Of a stretch of DNA of 8,691 bases, positions 1 through 6,532 are shown piece by piece. The translations under genes were made by a program, and so were the position numbers. Source of the stretch: Candidatus Krumholzibacteriia bacterium (GTDB lineage Bacteria > Krumholzibacteriota > Krumholzibacteria > WVZY01 > JAKEHA01); assembly GCA_029863355.1 (NCBI GenBank), contig JAOTVO010000100.1, forward strand, positions 1-8,691, written 5' to 3'. The notes beneath the pieces were generated by a model that saw nothing but the letters and a program-made list of their open reading frames with translations, did no database searches and was not told the DNA's origin. Each line of letters starts with the position of its first letter. Position 1 is the stretch's first letter.

Positions 1-465
1 CGGGAATGCGCCGGCAAGCGCGTTCTGGAGTACGGCTGCGGCACCGGGAGCTACGCGTTGGATCTGGCGCGGGGGGCGGCGACGGTCACCGGCATCGACA
101 TGCTGGAAGAGATTCGCCGCGTGCTCGAACCGGACGGCGAAGCGGTGTTCTTCGAGCCGCTTGGCCACAACCCGCTCATCAACCTCTACCGCCGGCTCGC
201 TCCCGCCATGCGCAGCGCCGACGAGCACCCCCTGACATCACGGGATCTGGAAACGCTGCGCGCCTTCTTCGGCGGCGTCGAGATCCGCTACTTCCACCTG
301 CTCTCGCTCGCCGCCGTGGTCTGGCGCCGACTGCCCGGTTTCGAGGGGCTGCTCCGGTGCCTGGAGACCGTGGATCACGCGCTCTTCAGAGTGCCCGCCC
401 TGCGCCGGCAAGCGTGGATCGCCGTCATCCGGCTGTCGGCTCCGGTGACTGACCCGCAGGTGTAG
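1..465 (+). CDS. SAM-dependent class I methyltransferase, 5'-partial, probably internally deleted
   Basis: The frame is open from base 1, so the true start lies outside the window; 154 residues are visible, ending in TAG at 463-465. The N-terminal part has the SAM-binding motif I of class I methyltransferases (LEYGCGTG, bases 25-48) and the end of strand beta-2 (TVTGID, 82-99). In this family about 60-80 residues normally follow, including the acidic post-I region and the HHLD-like motif III, before the strand-5 segment EIRRVL-P-G-A-F-EP. Here that segment follows GID directly, so the middle of the Rossmann fold is missing while the reading frame is kept. The C-terminal part (EPLGHNPLINLYRR, then DEHPL and YFHLLS) looks like an intact family C-terminus. 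The product is probably non-functional as a methyltransferase, or the gap reflects an assembly collapse. The substrate cannot be told. The gene ends 17 bp from the convergent activase gene, with no terminator hairpin between them. Confidence 0.78.
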   Translation, partial: RECAGKRVLEYGCGTGSYALDLARGAATVTGIDMLEEIRRVLEPDGEAVFFEPLGHNPLINLYRRLAPAMRSADEHPLTSRDLETLRAFFGGVEIRYFHLLSLAAVVWRRLPGFEGLLRCLETVDHALFRVPALRRQAWIAVIRLSAPVTDPQV

Positions 466-482
466 CCCGAGCGTGGCAGCGA

Positions 483-3400
483 CTACGACGAGCTGCGGAA
501 GAACGCCGGGATCATGGCCGCGGCGGCGATGCGCCTGAGGCGCTCGCCGAATCCGGTGCGCACGCGGGGCGCGGGGGGCTGGCGCGAGGAGATGTCGACC
601 ACCTCGCCGCGAGGCGGCGGCGCCAGGGCTCCGGCGCGCAGCCTGTCCTCGCGGTAGCGCCGGAGGAAGTAGCTGATGGTCTCCACGCGGATCTTGATGG
701 ATCCGGAGGGCTTGTTCTCGTCGAGGTCCTTGAAGGAGAAATAGGGCGTGCCCGAGGCTTCGACGATCTCCTCGACCACGGTGTAGATGGGCGCGTCGTG
801 CCCGCACTTGAAGTTGGACAGCTCGAGCGCCACCAGGTTGGGGTGGCGCGCGATGTACTTGGCAGCCCACACCTTGCGGTTGGTGTTCTCCGAGTACGCG
901 TTCTTCCACACGTCGGCGATCTCCATGGGACTGGTGATCTCGCCGGCGCGGACTTCCTCGCCGAAGAGGCGCTCGAGGGTGTCGGCGTCGGTGGGCAGGC
1001 TGTCCTGCGCGAAAACGGGATAACCCAGCTTCTGAAACTCGACGAGGATCTCGTGGTTGATGCCGGGGTCGTTGTGGTACGGGCGCCCGAGCACCACGAT
1101 GCCGAGCTTCTGGTCGCGCTCGAGTTGCTCGAGCGTCTCGCGTGCCTCGGCGCGCATGCGCTCCTGGTAGGCGCGCAGCGCGGCGTAGCCGGCCTCCACT
1201 GCGCGGCGGTTCTCGCCCTTGCCGAGCCCGAAGATGTCGGCGAAGGCTCCGTACATCTGCCGCGCGAAGAGCGCCGGCTGGGCGACGTTCACGACGGGGT
1301 CGAGATAGCGCACGCCCTTCTTGGCGAAAAGGTCGCCCTCCTTGGTGAACGCGGCCTTAACCGCCTCGGGCGTGGTGGTCACCGTGGGGCAGGCACGGCA
1401 GTCGACGGTCTTGACGAGATCCGTCTCGAGATCGTCGATCATGGGAAAGAAGATGGCGTCGAGTTTGCGCTTCTCGTGCTTCTTGAAGAGCAGGTTGTGA
1501 ACGTGCGGGATGCCGAGCTTGCTGGGAAAGCACGGATCGATGGCGCCGCGCTTGCAGCCCTCCTTATATAGCTCCTCGGTGGTGTAGTCGGAATAGACGA
1601 GATTCTGTGCCTTCACGCCGAGGCTCTCGAAGTAGGCGCTGAAGAGCGGGTTGGTCGAGTAGTGGTTGAGTAGCCGCGGGATACCGATGCGATACTCCGC
1701 GCGGCGCGCCCGGCTCGCCGCGCGCTCCCTGCGGGCGCCCGTCACCGCGACGCGCGGCATGGGGTCGGCCACCGACGCCGCCCCCGTCGCCTTGAAGACC
1801 TCGCGCGCGCACCGCTCGAGGAAGTTGGGGCTCGCGTCGAGGCGCGCGTCGAGGTCCTTCTTGATCTCGCGCATGACCTCGACGTCCTCCACCAGGCCCT
1901 TCTCGCACGAATTGTTGACGATGAGCCGGCGCGCGCCCTGCGCCAAAGGCACCTTCGATTTGCGGCCGCCGACTGCGGCTAGACCGGTATCCACCTCTCC
2001 CTGCTCGCGCGCGCCGCGACCCGTGATCTCCACGTCGATGAAGCTGCGCAGGCACTCGTTCTTGCAGAAGTGACAGCGCGTCTCTTCGCTGGTCGTCGTC
2101 GTGTAGCTGATGCGCGAGACGGCGTCGAGTCCGACGAAGGTGGTGGCGCGACCCCTCTCGTGCAGACGGGCCGCTTCCAGCGCGGCGCCGATCGCGCCCG
2201 ACTCGCCACAGTGCTTGTGCACGATGATGTCGGGCTCGACGTCCTTGCCGCGGAAGCGTTCGCGCAAGAAGTCCACCTGCGCCTTGACCGCAGCCAGGTT
2301 GCGCTGCGTACCGCCCTGAAGCACGAAGCGAGTGCCCAGCTTGGCCAGGTTGGGGATTTGCGCCACGTAGAGCCAGATGTTCTTGGGCAGGACGGCGGCG
2401 AGCCCGGCCATGATCTCGGCCGGGGTCCACCCCTGCCGCTGGAAGTCGACGATGTCGCTCTGCATGAACACCGCGCAGCCGTAGCCGAAGGTGGGCATTT
2501 CCGCCGCGGTGAAGGCGGTGTCGGCAAAACGCTCCACGGGCACGCCGAACTCGCCCGCGGTCGACTGCAGGAAGTAGCCGTTGCCCGCCGAACACTGCGT
2601 GTTGAGCTTGAAGTCTTTCACGCTGCCGTCCTTGAGGATCATGATCTTGATGTCCTGGCCCCCGACGTCGCAGATCACGTCCACGTCGTCGTAGAAATGC
2701 AGCGCGCTCTCCGCGTGCGCAACCGTCTCCACGATAGCCGCGTCCGCGCTGAGGACGTCGCGCAGCACGTCCTTGGCGTAGCCCGTGGTGCCGATGCCGA
2801 GGACCTCGAGCCTCGCCCCCTGCGCCTCCACCTGCTCGCGCAGGTCGGCGATCACCTCGATGGTGTCCTCTATGGGGTTGCCCTTGGAGAGCTGGTAGGC
2901 CTTGGCGACCACCTCGCGCGCTTCGTCCAGGAGGACGGCCTTGGTGGAGGTCGAGCCGCCATCGAGACCGATGTACACGCGCACAGACTCGCCGCGCGCG
3001 AACGCGCGCGGCTTGTACGCGGGCGTGCGATAGCGCTCGTGAAACGCTTCAAATTCGTTTTCTGTCTTCACCAGCCCCGGGCTGGCGCCGCGCCGCGCCT
3101 TCTTGCGTCCATCGGTGATGTACTTCTCCAGCGGCTCCCAACCCCGGTACACGCCGACGCCTTCGTCCTCGTCGCGACCGAACTCCACCGCGCCGATGGC
3201 GGCGAAGTATTGGCCGTTCTCCGGCACCTTGATGAGGGCGCGCGGATCCTCCCCCTCCGGGATCGCCACCTCGCGCTCGCGCCACGTGAGCGGGATATTG
3301 TGCTGCCACGCCTCGCGCATTCCGCGGATGAAGGTGTTGGGGCCGCCGAGCAGGATCACGTGCGGGCGCAGCGTGTGCCCGCGCGTGAGCACGGAGAGGT

Positions 3401-4037
3401 TCTGCCCCACGATGGCGTCGAAGAGGCTGGCCATGAGCTGCTCGCGTGGGATGCCCTGCTTCTGCAGGCCGTTGATGTCCGTCTCGGCGAACACGCCGCA
3501 CTTGCCCGCCACCGGGTGCAGCTTGACGCCGTGGTAGCCCTGGTTGCACAGCTCGTCGGGCGGGATCCGCAGCTTGGCGTTGATCTTGTCGATCACCGCG
3601 CCCGTGCCGCCGGCGCACTTGTCGTTCATCGAGGGAATCTTCTTCTTGCGGCCCGTCTCGAGGTCTTCCTTGAAGACGATGATCTTCGCGTCCTGGCCGC
3701 CCAGCTCGATCACCGACCCCGCCTCGGGGTGCAGCTTCTCGACGGCCAGACAGACGGCGTTCACTTCCTGCACGAACTTCGCACCCAGGTGCGGCGTGAT
3801 GGTGGCTCCGCCCGACCCGGTGACGAACGCGCGCACCGTGCCCGCGCGCGCCGCGTCGGCGAAACCCGGCACCTCTTCGTCCACGCGGCGCAACAACTCC
3901 AGCACCTTCTCCGGCTGCTTGGTCTCGTGACGCTGGTAGTCGCGCCACAGGATGCGGTCGCTCGCCTGCTCGACGAGCACGCCCTTGACGGTCGTCGAGC
4001 CGACGTCGAGTCCGAGGAAGTAGGTGGCGCTGTTCAT
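483..4037 (-). CDS. Long 2-hydroxyacyl-CoA dehydratase activase, tandem BcrA/BadF ATPase domains plus DUF2229-type region
   Basis: This is a 1184-residue cytosolic protein of the acyl-CoA dehydratase activase-related family. Known activases are ASKHA-fold ATPases with a [4Fe-4S] cluster that drive one-electron reduction of a partner iron-sulfur enzyme. Domain 1 (about 6-290) has the phosphate loop GLDVGSTTVKG (9-19), ELGGQDAK (111-118), DKCAGGTG with C141, and KCGVFAETD with C180. Domain 2 (about 353-625) repeats these features: GLDGGSTSTK (357-366), DVGGQDIK (457-464), C482 and C521. Both domains keep the nucleotide-binding motifs and the two cluster cysteines. A middle region has CHFCKNEC (C655, C658, C662) and C711. 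From about 783 comes the DUF2229-like part (RIGIPRLLNHY, DPCFPSKLG with C836, VDCRAC 878-883), then GRPYHNDPGINHEI (984-997) and NFKCGHDAP (C1078). The last 50 residues are low-complexity and basic. The ATG lies 7 bp after the dehydratase stop with only a weak GGAAAG upstream, so translational coupling is likely. The family call is firm; the physiological substrate is unknown. Confidence 0.93.
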   Translation of the reverse strand: MNSATYFLGLDVGSTTVKGVLVEQASDRILWRDYQRHETKQPEKVLELLRRVDEEVPGFADAARAGTVRAFVTGSGGATITPHLGAKFVQEVNAVCLAVEKLHPEAGSVIELGGQDAKIIVFKEDLETGRKKKIPSMNDKCAGGTGAVIDKINAKLRIPPDELCNQGYHGVKLHPVAGKCGVFAETDINGLQKQGIPREQLMASLFDAIVGQNLSVLTRGHTLRPHVILLGGPNTFIRGMREAWQHNIPLTWREREVAIPEGEDPRALIKVPENGQYFAAIGAVEFGRDEDEGVGVYRGWEPLEKYITDGRKKARRGASPGLVKTENEFEAFHERYRTPAYKPRAFARGESVRVYIGLDGGSTSTKAVLLDEAREVVAKAYQLSKGNPIEDTIEVIADLREQVEAQGARLEVLGIGTTGYAKDVLRDVLSADAAIVETVAHAESALHFYDDVDVICDVGGQDIKIMILKDGSVKDFKLNTQCSAGNGYFLQSTAGEFGVPVERFADTAFTAAEMPTFGYGCAVFMQSDIVDFQRQGWTPAEIMAGLAAVLPKNIWLYVAQIPNLAKLGTRFVLQGGTQRNLAAVKAQVDFLRERFRGKDVEPDIIVHKHCGESGAIGAALEAARLHERGRATTFVGLDAVSRISYTTTTSEETRCHFCKNECLRSFIDVEITGRGAREQGEVDTGLAAVGGRKSKVPLAQGARRLIVNNSCEKGLVEDVEVMREIKKDLDARLDASPNFLERCAREVFKATGAASVADPMPRVAVTGARRERAASRARRAEYRIGIPRLLNHYSTNPLFSAYFESLGVKAQNLVYSDYTTEELYKEGCKRGAIDPCFPSKLGIPHVHNLLFKKHEKRKLDAIFFPMIDDLETDLVKTVDCRACPTVTTTPEAVKAAFTKEGDLFAKKGVRYLDPVVNVAQPALFARQMYGAFADIFGLGKGENRRAVEAGYAALRAYQERMRAEARETLEQLERDQKLGIVVLGRPYHNDPGINHEILVEFQKLGYPVFAQDSLPTDADTLERLFGEEVRAGEITSPMEIADVWKNAYSENTNRKVWAAKYIARHPNLVALELSNFKCGHDAPIYTVVEEIVEASGTPYFSFKDLDENKPSGSIKIRVETISYFLRRYREDRLRAGALAPPPRGEVVDISSRQPPAPRVRTGFGERLRRIAAAAMIPAFFRSSS

Positions 4038-4044
4038 GCGTGCG

Positions 4045-5763
4045 TCATGCCGCTTTCCGCGCGCCCTCGGTTGCCATCCGCTCGGCTACGTGGCGCGCGA
4101 AGTTGGCCGCGCGACCGGCGAGGTCGTCGTACTTGGGCACGACATACGTGGCGCGCTTCATCTCGGGGTGCGCATCGACGTAGGCGCGCAGCTCGTCGAG
4201 GGTGCGTCCGGTCGCCGAGAGCACGCCGGCGAACTCCTCTCGCGCCTTCAGGCGCGCGTTGCCCAGGGCCATCTGCACGCGGCTGTGCGCGTTGATCTCG
4301 CCCTCGCCCGACGTCTCGATGGGCAGGTAGATCATGTCCTTGAAACGCTCGATGACCGCGGCCTGCACGGCGTCCGACTGCGTGCTGGGCATACAACCGA
4401 ACGGCTTCAGGCTGAGCACCATGTGGCTGAGACTCTTGTTGGTGTAGTAGATGTTCTTGGCCACTTCGAGGTGCCCCTCGCCACCGCCGGCCCGGGAGTT
4501 GTAGAAGGGGTGGCCGGCGCGCTGGAGGTGGTACTGGCAAGCCAGCTCGTGCAGGAGCCCGCCGCCCAGGGCGCGCTGGAGGCGGCCGTACTCGCGCGCG
4601 TAGAGCCGCTCGGCCAGGCCGATGCGCGCCATGCGCTTGCGGTAGCCAAACTCCCGCGCGAGCCTGTGGTCGACGCGCCACCACGCGGGCTCCCACTGGC
4701 GGCCGCCGTCGAGTCCGCGGCGGTCGCGCAGCTTCTGCTTGTACTGGTGGATCATGTACATGATCCACGTGCCGATGGGCTCGACCATCACCTCCGCGCC
4801 TTCGCGCTCGAGGAACGGGAATATGTTGAAGTTGCCGTCGCCCTCCGTGGTCTGCGCCCAGAACTCGCCGGTGATCTTGACTACCGGCTTGACTCGGAAG
4901 CGGTCGACCTCGACGCGAGCGAACATGTCGCCCACCGCGCGCAGCGCGTCCTCGTAGTAGCGGCTGGTGAGTTGGCGGACGTACTTGTCCGACGTGTTCA
5001 CCCTGCGTTCCAGTCCCACGCGCGCGAGCATCGCTCGGAGCTTGGGCCCCACGCCGTCGCGCTCCTGGCGGGCGAGCGCGTCGGCCAGGTACTCGCGCGC
5101 CTCGTGGAGGACGGCGTTCGTCTCTCCCCCGTTGGCCTCGAAGGGGCGGATCATGTACCCGAACTCGTTGAGCATGTCGCCCATGTTCATGGCGTTGAGC
5201 ATGCCCAGAAAAAAATCCAGGTTCATCTCCAACCCGGCCTCCACGTCCGCCTGGTCGAGTCCCCCGCTCTGCTGGAAGATGAGAACGCGGAAATCGTCGA
5301 AGCCGGAGTTGCGCAGCGCGAGCCGGTACTCGGCCTCGTACATGCCGAAGCGGCAGGGCCCGCACGCGCCCGCGGTGACGCACACGTATTTGCTCCGGAT
5401 CTCCTCGCGCGAGAGCCCGCCGTCCTCGAGCCCCTGGAGAAACTTCACGAGGTTGCCCACGGTGAAGTAGGTGGGGTTGCACTGCCCGTTGTTGCCGTAC
5501 TCCTTGCCCAGTTGGAACGCCGCCACGTCGGGCACGGGGAGCACCTCGCAGCGGTAGCCGAGACCCTGCCAGGCGCCCTGGATGAGCCGCTCGTGGTTCC
5601 ACGTCAGCCCGCCGATGAGCACGGTGTTGTTCGCGCGCTCGTCGCGCGTGAACGCGCGTTCCTCCGAGCGCCTGAAGTGGCGGACGCGAGGTCGCGGGCG
5701 GGGGCTGGGAATCTCGGTGACGTTGGATACGGTCTCGGCGCTGGCCGCGCGCTCTGCCTTCAT
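4045..5763 (-). CDS. 2-hydroxyacyl-CoA dehydratase-like iron-sulfur protein (HgdB/COG3581-like)
   Basis: This 572-residue cytosolic protein resembles the 2-hydroxyglutaryl-CoA dehydratase D-component group that accompanies long activases. Family members carry iron-sulfur clusters on conserved cysteines and receive an electron from the ATP-hydrolysing activase. Cysteines in family-like settings are C95 (GNNGQCNPTYFTVGN), C128/C134/C137 (CVTAGACGPCRFGMYEAEYR) and C457 (KPFGCMPSTQSDAV); C72 and C409 also occur. The core begins near residue 47 (TVLIGGLTWNHERL); the first 40 residues are an arginine- and proline-rich extension (PRPRPRVRHFRR). Segments such as KITGEFWAQTTEGDGNFNI (296-314) and NKSLSHMVLSLKPFG (442-456) are typical of the group. 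The ATG at 5763 has a strong GGGAGGA site 7 nt upstream, which fixes the start. It is first in an operon with the activase gene 7 bp downstream, its expected partner. No substrate can be inferred; dehydration or another difficult reduction are both possible. Confidence 0.9.
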   Translation of the reverse strand: MKAERAASAETVSNVTEIPSPRPRPRVRHFRRSEERAFTRDERANNTVLIGGLTWNHERLIQGAWQGLGYRCEVLPVPDVAAFQLGKEYGNNGQCNPTYFTVGNLVKFLQGLEDGGLSREEIRSKYVCVTAGACGPCRFGMYEAEYRLALRNSGFDDFRVLIFQQSGGLDQADVEAGLEMNLDFFLGMLNAMNMGDMLNEFGYMIRPFEANGGETNAVLHEAREYLADALARQERDGVGPKLRAMLARVGLERRVNTSDKYVRQLTSRYYEDALRAVGDMFARVEVDRFRVKPVVKITGEFWAQTTEGDGNFNIFPFLEREGAEVMVEPIGTWIMYMIHQYKQKLRDRRGLDGGRQWEPAWWRVDHRLAREFGYRKRMARIGLAERLYAREYGRLQRALGGGLLHELACQYHLQRAGHPFYNSRAGGGEGHLEVAKNIYYTNKSLSHMVLSLKPFGCMPSTQSDAVQAAVIERFKDMIYLPIETSGEGEINAHSRVQMALGNARLKAREEFAGVLSATGRTLDELRAYVDAHPEMKRATYVVPKYDDLAGRAANFARHVAERMATEGARKAA

Positions 5764-5765
5764 AT

Positions 5766-5813
5766 CGGAATCCTCCCGTCGGAATAAACCGGCCCCGAGT
5801 ATCGAGGATTCCG
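5766..5813 (-). repeat. Perfect 10-bp inverted repeat covering the dehydratase Shine-Dalgarno site
   Basis: On the minus (coding) strand, arm CGGAATCCTC (5813-5804) is the exact reverse complement of GAGGATTCCG (5775-5766), with a 28-nt loop. The 3' arm includes part of the Shine-Dalgarno sequence and ends 2 nt before the start codon. ATTCCG occurs a second time inside the loop (5785-5780), so the first six bases of the 5' arm could pair there instead and leave the ribosome site free. TCGG (5798-5795) and CCGA (5782-5779) could form a small inner stem. The repeat is visible in the sequence. A role as a translational switch is inference; no known riboswitch class is recognised. Confidence 0.7.
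5771..5777 (-). promoter_or_regulatory. Ribosome binding site of the dehydratase gene, buried in an inverted repeat
   Basis: GGGAGGA on the minus strand lies 7 nt before the ATG at 5763 and is the strongest Shine-Dalgarno match in the window. Its last five bases, GAGGA (5775-5771), belong to the 3' arm of the 10-bp inverted repeat at 5766-5813, so pairing of the leader RNA would hide it. Confidence 0.75.
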
Positions 5814-5829
5814 GTCACGCGCGCAACCA

Positions 5830-5856
5830 GAATAGCGGAAATCCCTTCCACTATTC
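5830..5856. repeat. 11-bp inverted repeat with 5-nt spacer upstream of the dehydratase operon
   Basis: On the plus strand the arms are GAATAGCGGAA (5830-5840) and TTCCACTATTC (5846-5856), separated by ATCCC. Ten of 11 positions are Watson-Crick complementary; the remaining one is C/A on the plus strand, which becomes a G:U pair in minus-strand RNA. It is AT-richer than its surroundings and lies 67 bp before the dehydratase start and 42 bp after the acetyltransferase stop. A minus-strand -10-like TATTCT (5834-5829) overlaps one arm. There is no following T-run, so it is a poor intrinsic terminator. A protein operator or a leader/3'-end RNA hairpin are the two readings. Confidence 0.6.
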
Positions 5857-5897
5857 GCAACTCGTTTTGACGAAACCGCTTGTACGGTCTTTCGTCG

Positions 5898-6437
5898 CTA
5901 GGCGCGGACGCGCGCGTAGAGGAGCTGGTCCACGCGCTGCCCCGCTTTGAAGGCGCTCGCGCGCAGCACGCCCTCCCTCTCGTACCCGGCCTTCTCCAGC
6001 ACGCGCGCCGAGGTGGCGTTGAAAGCGAACACCTCGGCATAGAGACGGTGGAACCCGAGCGACGCGAAGGCGTGCTCGGTGACCGCACGCACCGCGTCGG
6101 TCATGATGCCGCGGCCCCAGAACTCCTCGCCCAGCCAGAAGCCGATCTCGGCGTTGAAGCGGTGCACATCCCAGCCGGGCTTGAGCCCGATGGCGCCGGC
6201 GGCGAACCCGTCCGCGGCGATGGCCCAGGCGAACTCCTGCTCCGTGCGCAGCGCATACTCGACCCAGCGGCGGGCATCGGCCATGGTGTACGGGTGGGGA
6301 AAGGCGTCGCGCAGGCAGCGCCAGATGCCGTGGTTGTTGGCGTGGCGCACCAGGGAGGGTTCGTCCCCGCGCTGCCAGTCGCGCACGGTGCACGTGGCGA
6401 GGACCAGGTTCAAGGGTTCACGACGGCTGCGGCGCAT
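5898..6437 (-). CDS. GNAT-family N-acetyltransferase, RimJ/RimL-like
   Basis: This 179-residue cytosolic protein transfers an acetyl group from acetyl-CoA to an amine, by family knowledge. Motif A is clear: EIGFWLGEEFWGRGIMTDAV (97-116), with the acetyl-CoA pyrophosphate loop at FWGRGI. Motif B is NATSARVLEKAGYEREG (140-156), the signature of the ribosomal-protein-acetyltransferase-like branch that also contains many detoxifying and small-molecule enzymes. The N-terminal part (TVRDWQRGDEPSLVRHANN) matches the beginning of that branch, and the length is normal. The ATG at 6437 has GGGAG about 13 nt upstream, which is rather far; an in-frame TTG eight codons downstream is an alternative start. 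The gene is divergent from the beta-propeller gene (95 bp between starts) and upstream of the dehydratase operon on the same strand, 134 bp away; no functional link to either is evident. The acetylated substrate cannot be told. Confidence 0.9.
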   Translation of the reverse strand: MRRSRREPLNLVLATCTVRDWQRGDEPSLVRHANNHGIWRCLRDAFPHPYTMADARRWVEYALRTEQEFAWAIAADGFAAGAIGLKPGWDVHRFNAEIGFWLGEEFWGRGIMTDAVRAVTEHAFASLGFHRLYAEVFAFNATSARVLEKAGYEREGVLRASAFKAGQRVDQLLYARVRA

Positions 6438-6532
6438 CGTCGACGCGAAACTCCCGGTGCGGGGCGGTGTTCAATGGGCTAACATCGGCCCGAAGGGTCG
6501 CATCGCGGCTCCCCCCGGACACGGAGGCCAAC
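6438..6532. promoter_or_regulatory. Divergent intergenic region between the acetyltransferase and beta-propeller genes
   Basis: These 95 bp must carry the start signals for both divergent genes. Toward the plus strand there is a -10-like TAACAT (6480-6485) without a recognisable -35. A short hairpin, CGGCCC-GAA-GGGTCG (6486-6500, one G:U pair), would lie in the leader of the propeller gene. A palindrome CGTCGACG (6438-6445) abuts the acetyltransferase start. None is strong enough to name an operator. Confidence 0.35.
6523..6527 (+). promoter_or_regulatory. Ribosome binding site that decides the beta-propeller start
   Basis: GGAGG lies 5 nt before the ATG at 6533. An earlier in-frame ATG at 6467 has no such site and would place 22 non-signal residues before the export signal, so 6533 is preferred. 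Confidence 0.75.

Larger units (their letters stand above)
5764..5897 (-). promoter_or_regulatory. 134-bp intergenic leader/promoter region of the dehydratase-activase operon
   Basis: This gap between two same-strand genes is long for this compact window, is AT-richer than the coding DNA and holds both inverted repeats. It is the expected site of the operon promoter, but no convincing -35/-10 pair is seen: TTGCGA (5860-5855) and TATTCT (5834-5829) are 20 bp apart, too far for a standard sigma-70 promoter. Read-through from the acetyltransferase gene cannot be excluded. Confidence 0.45.

Noticed and set aside
466..482. Bidirectional terminator between the convergent methyltransferase and activase genes
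   Set aside because: Only 17 bp separate the stops, with no stem-loop or T-run.
2070..4295. A 741-codon plus-strand open frame opposite the activase gene
   Set aside because: It is antisense to a clearly conserved protein, has a His/Arg/Ala/Leu-biased composition without domains, and is explained by the high third-position GC of the real gene.
4024..6088. Long open frames (587 codons plus strand, 684 codons minus strand) overlapping the dehydratase and acetyltransferase genes
   Set aside because: They are shadows of GC-rich genes in other frames: biased composition, no recognisable motifs, and they cross the intergenic region and gene borders.
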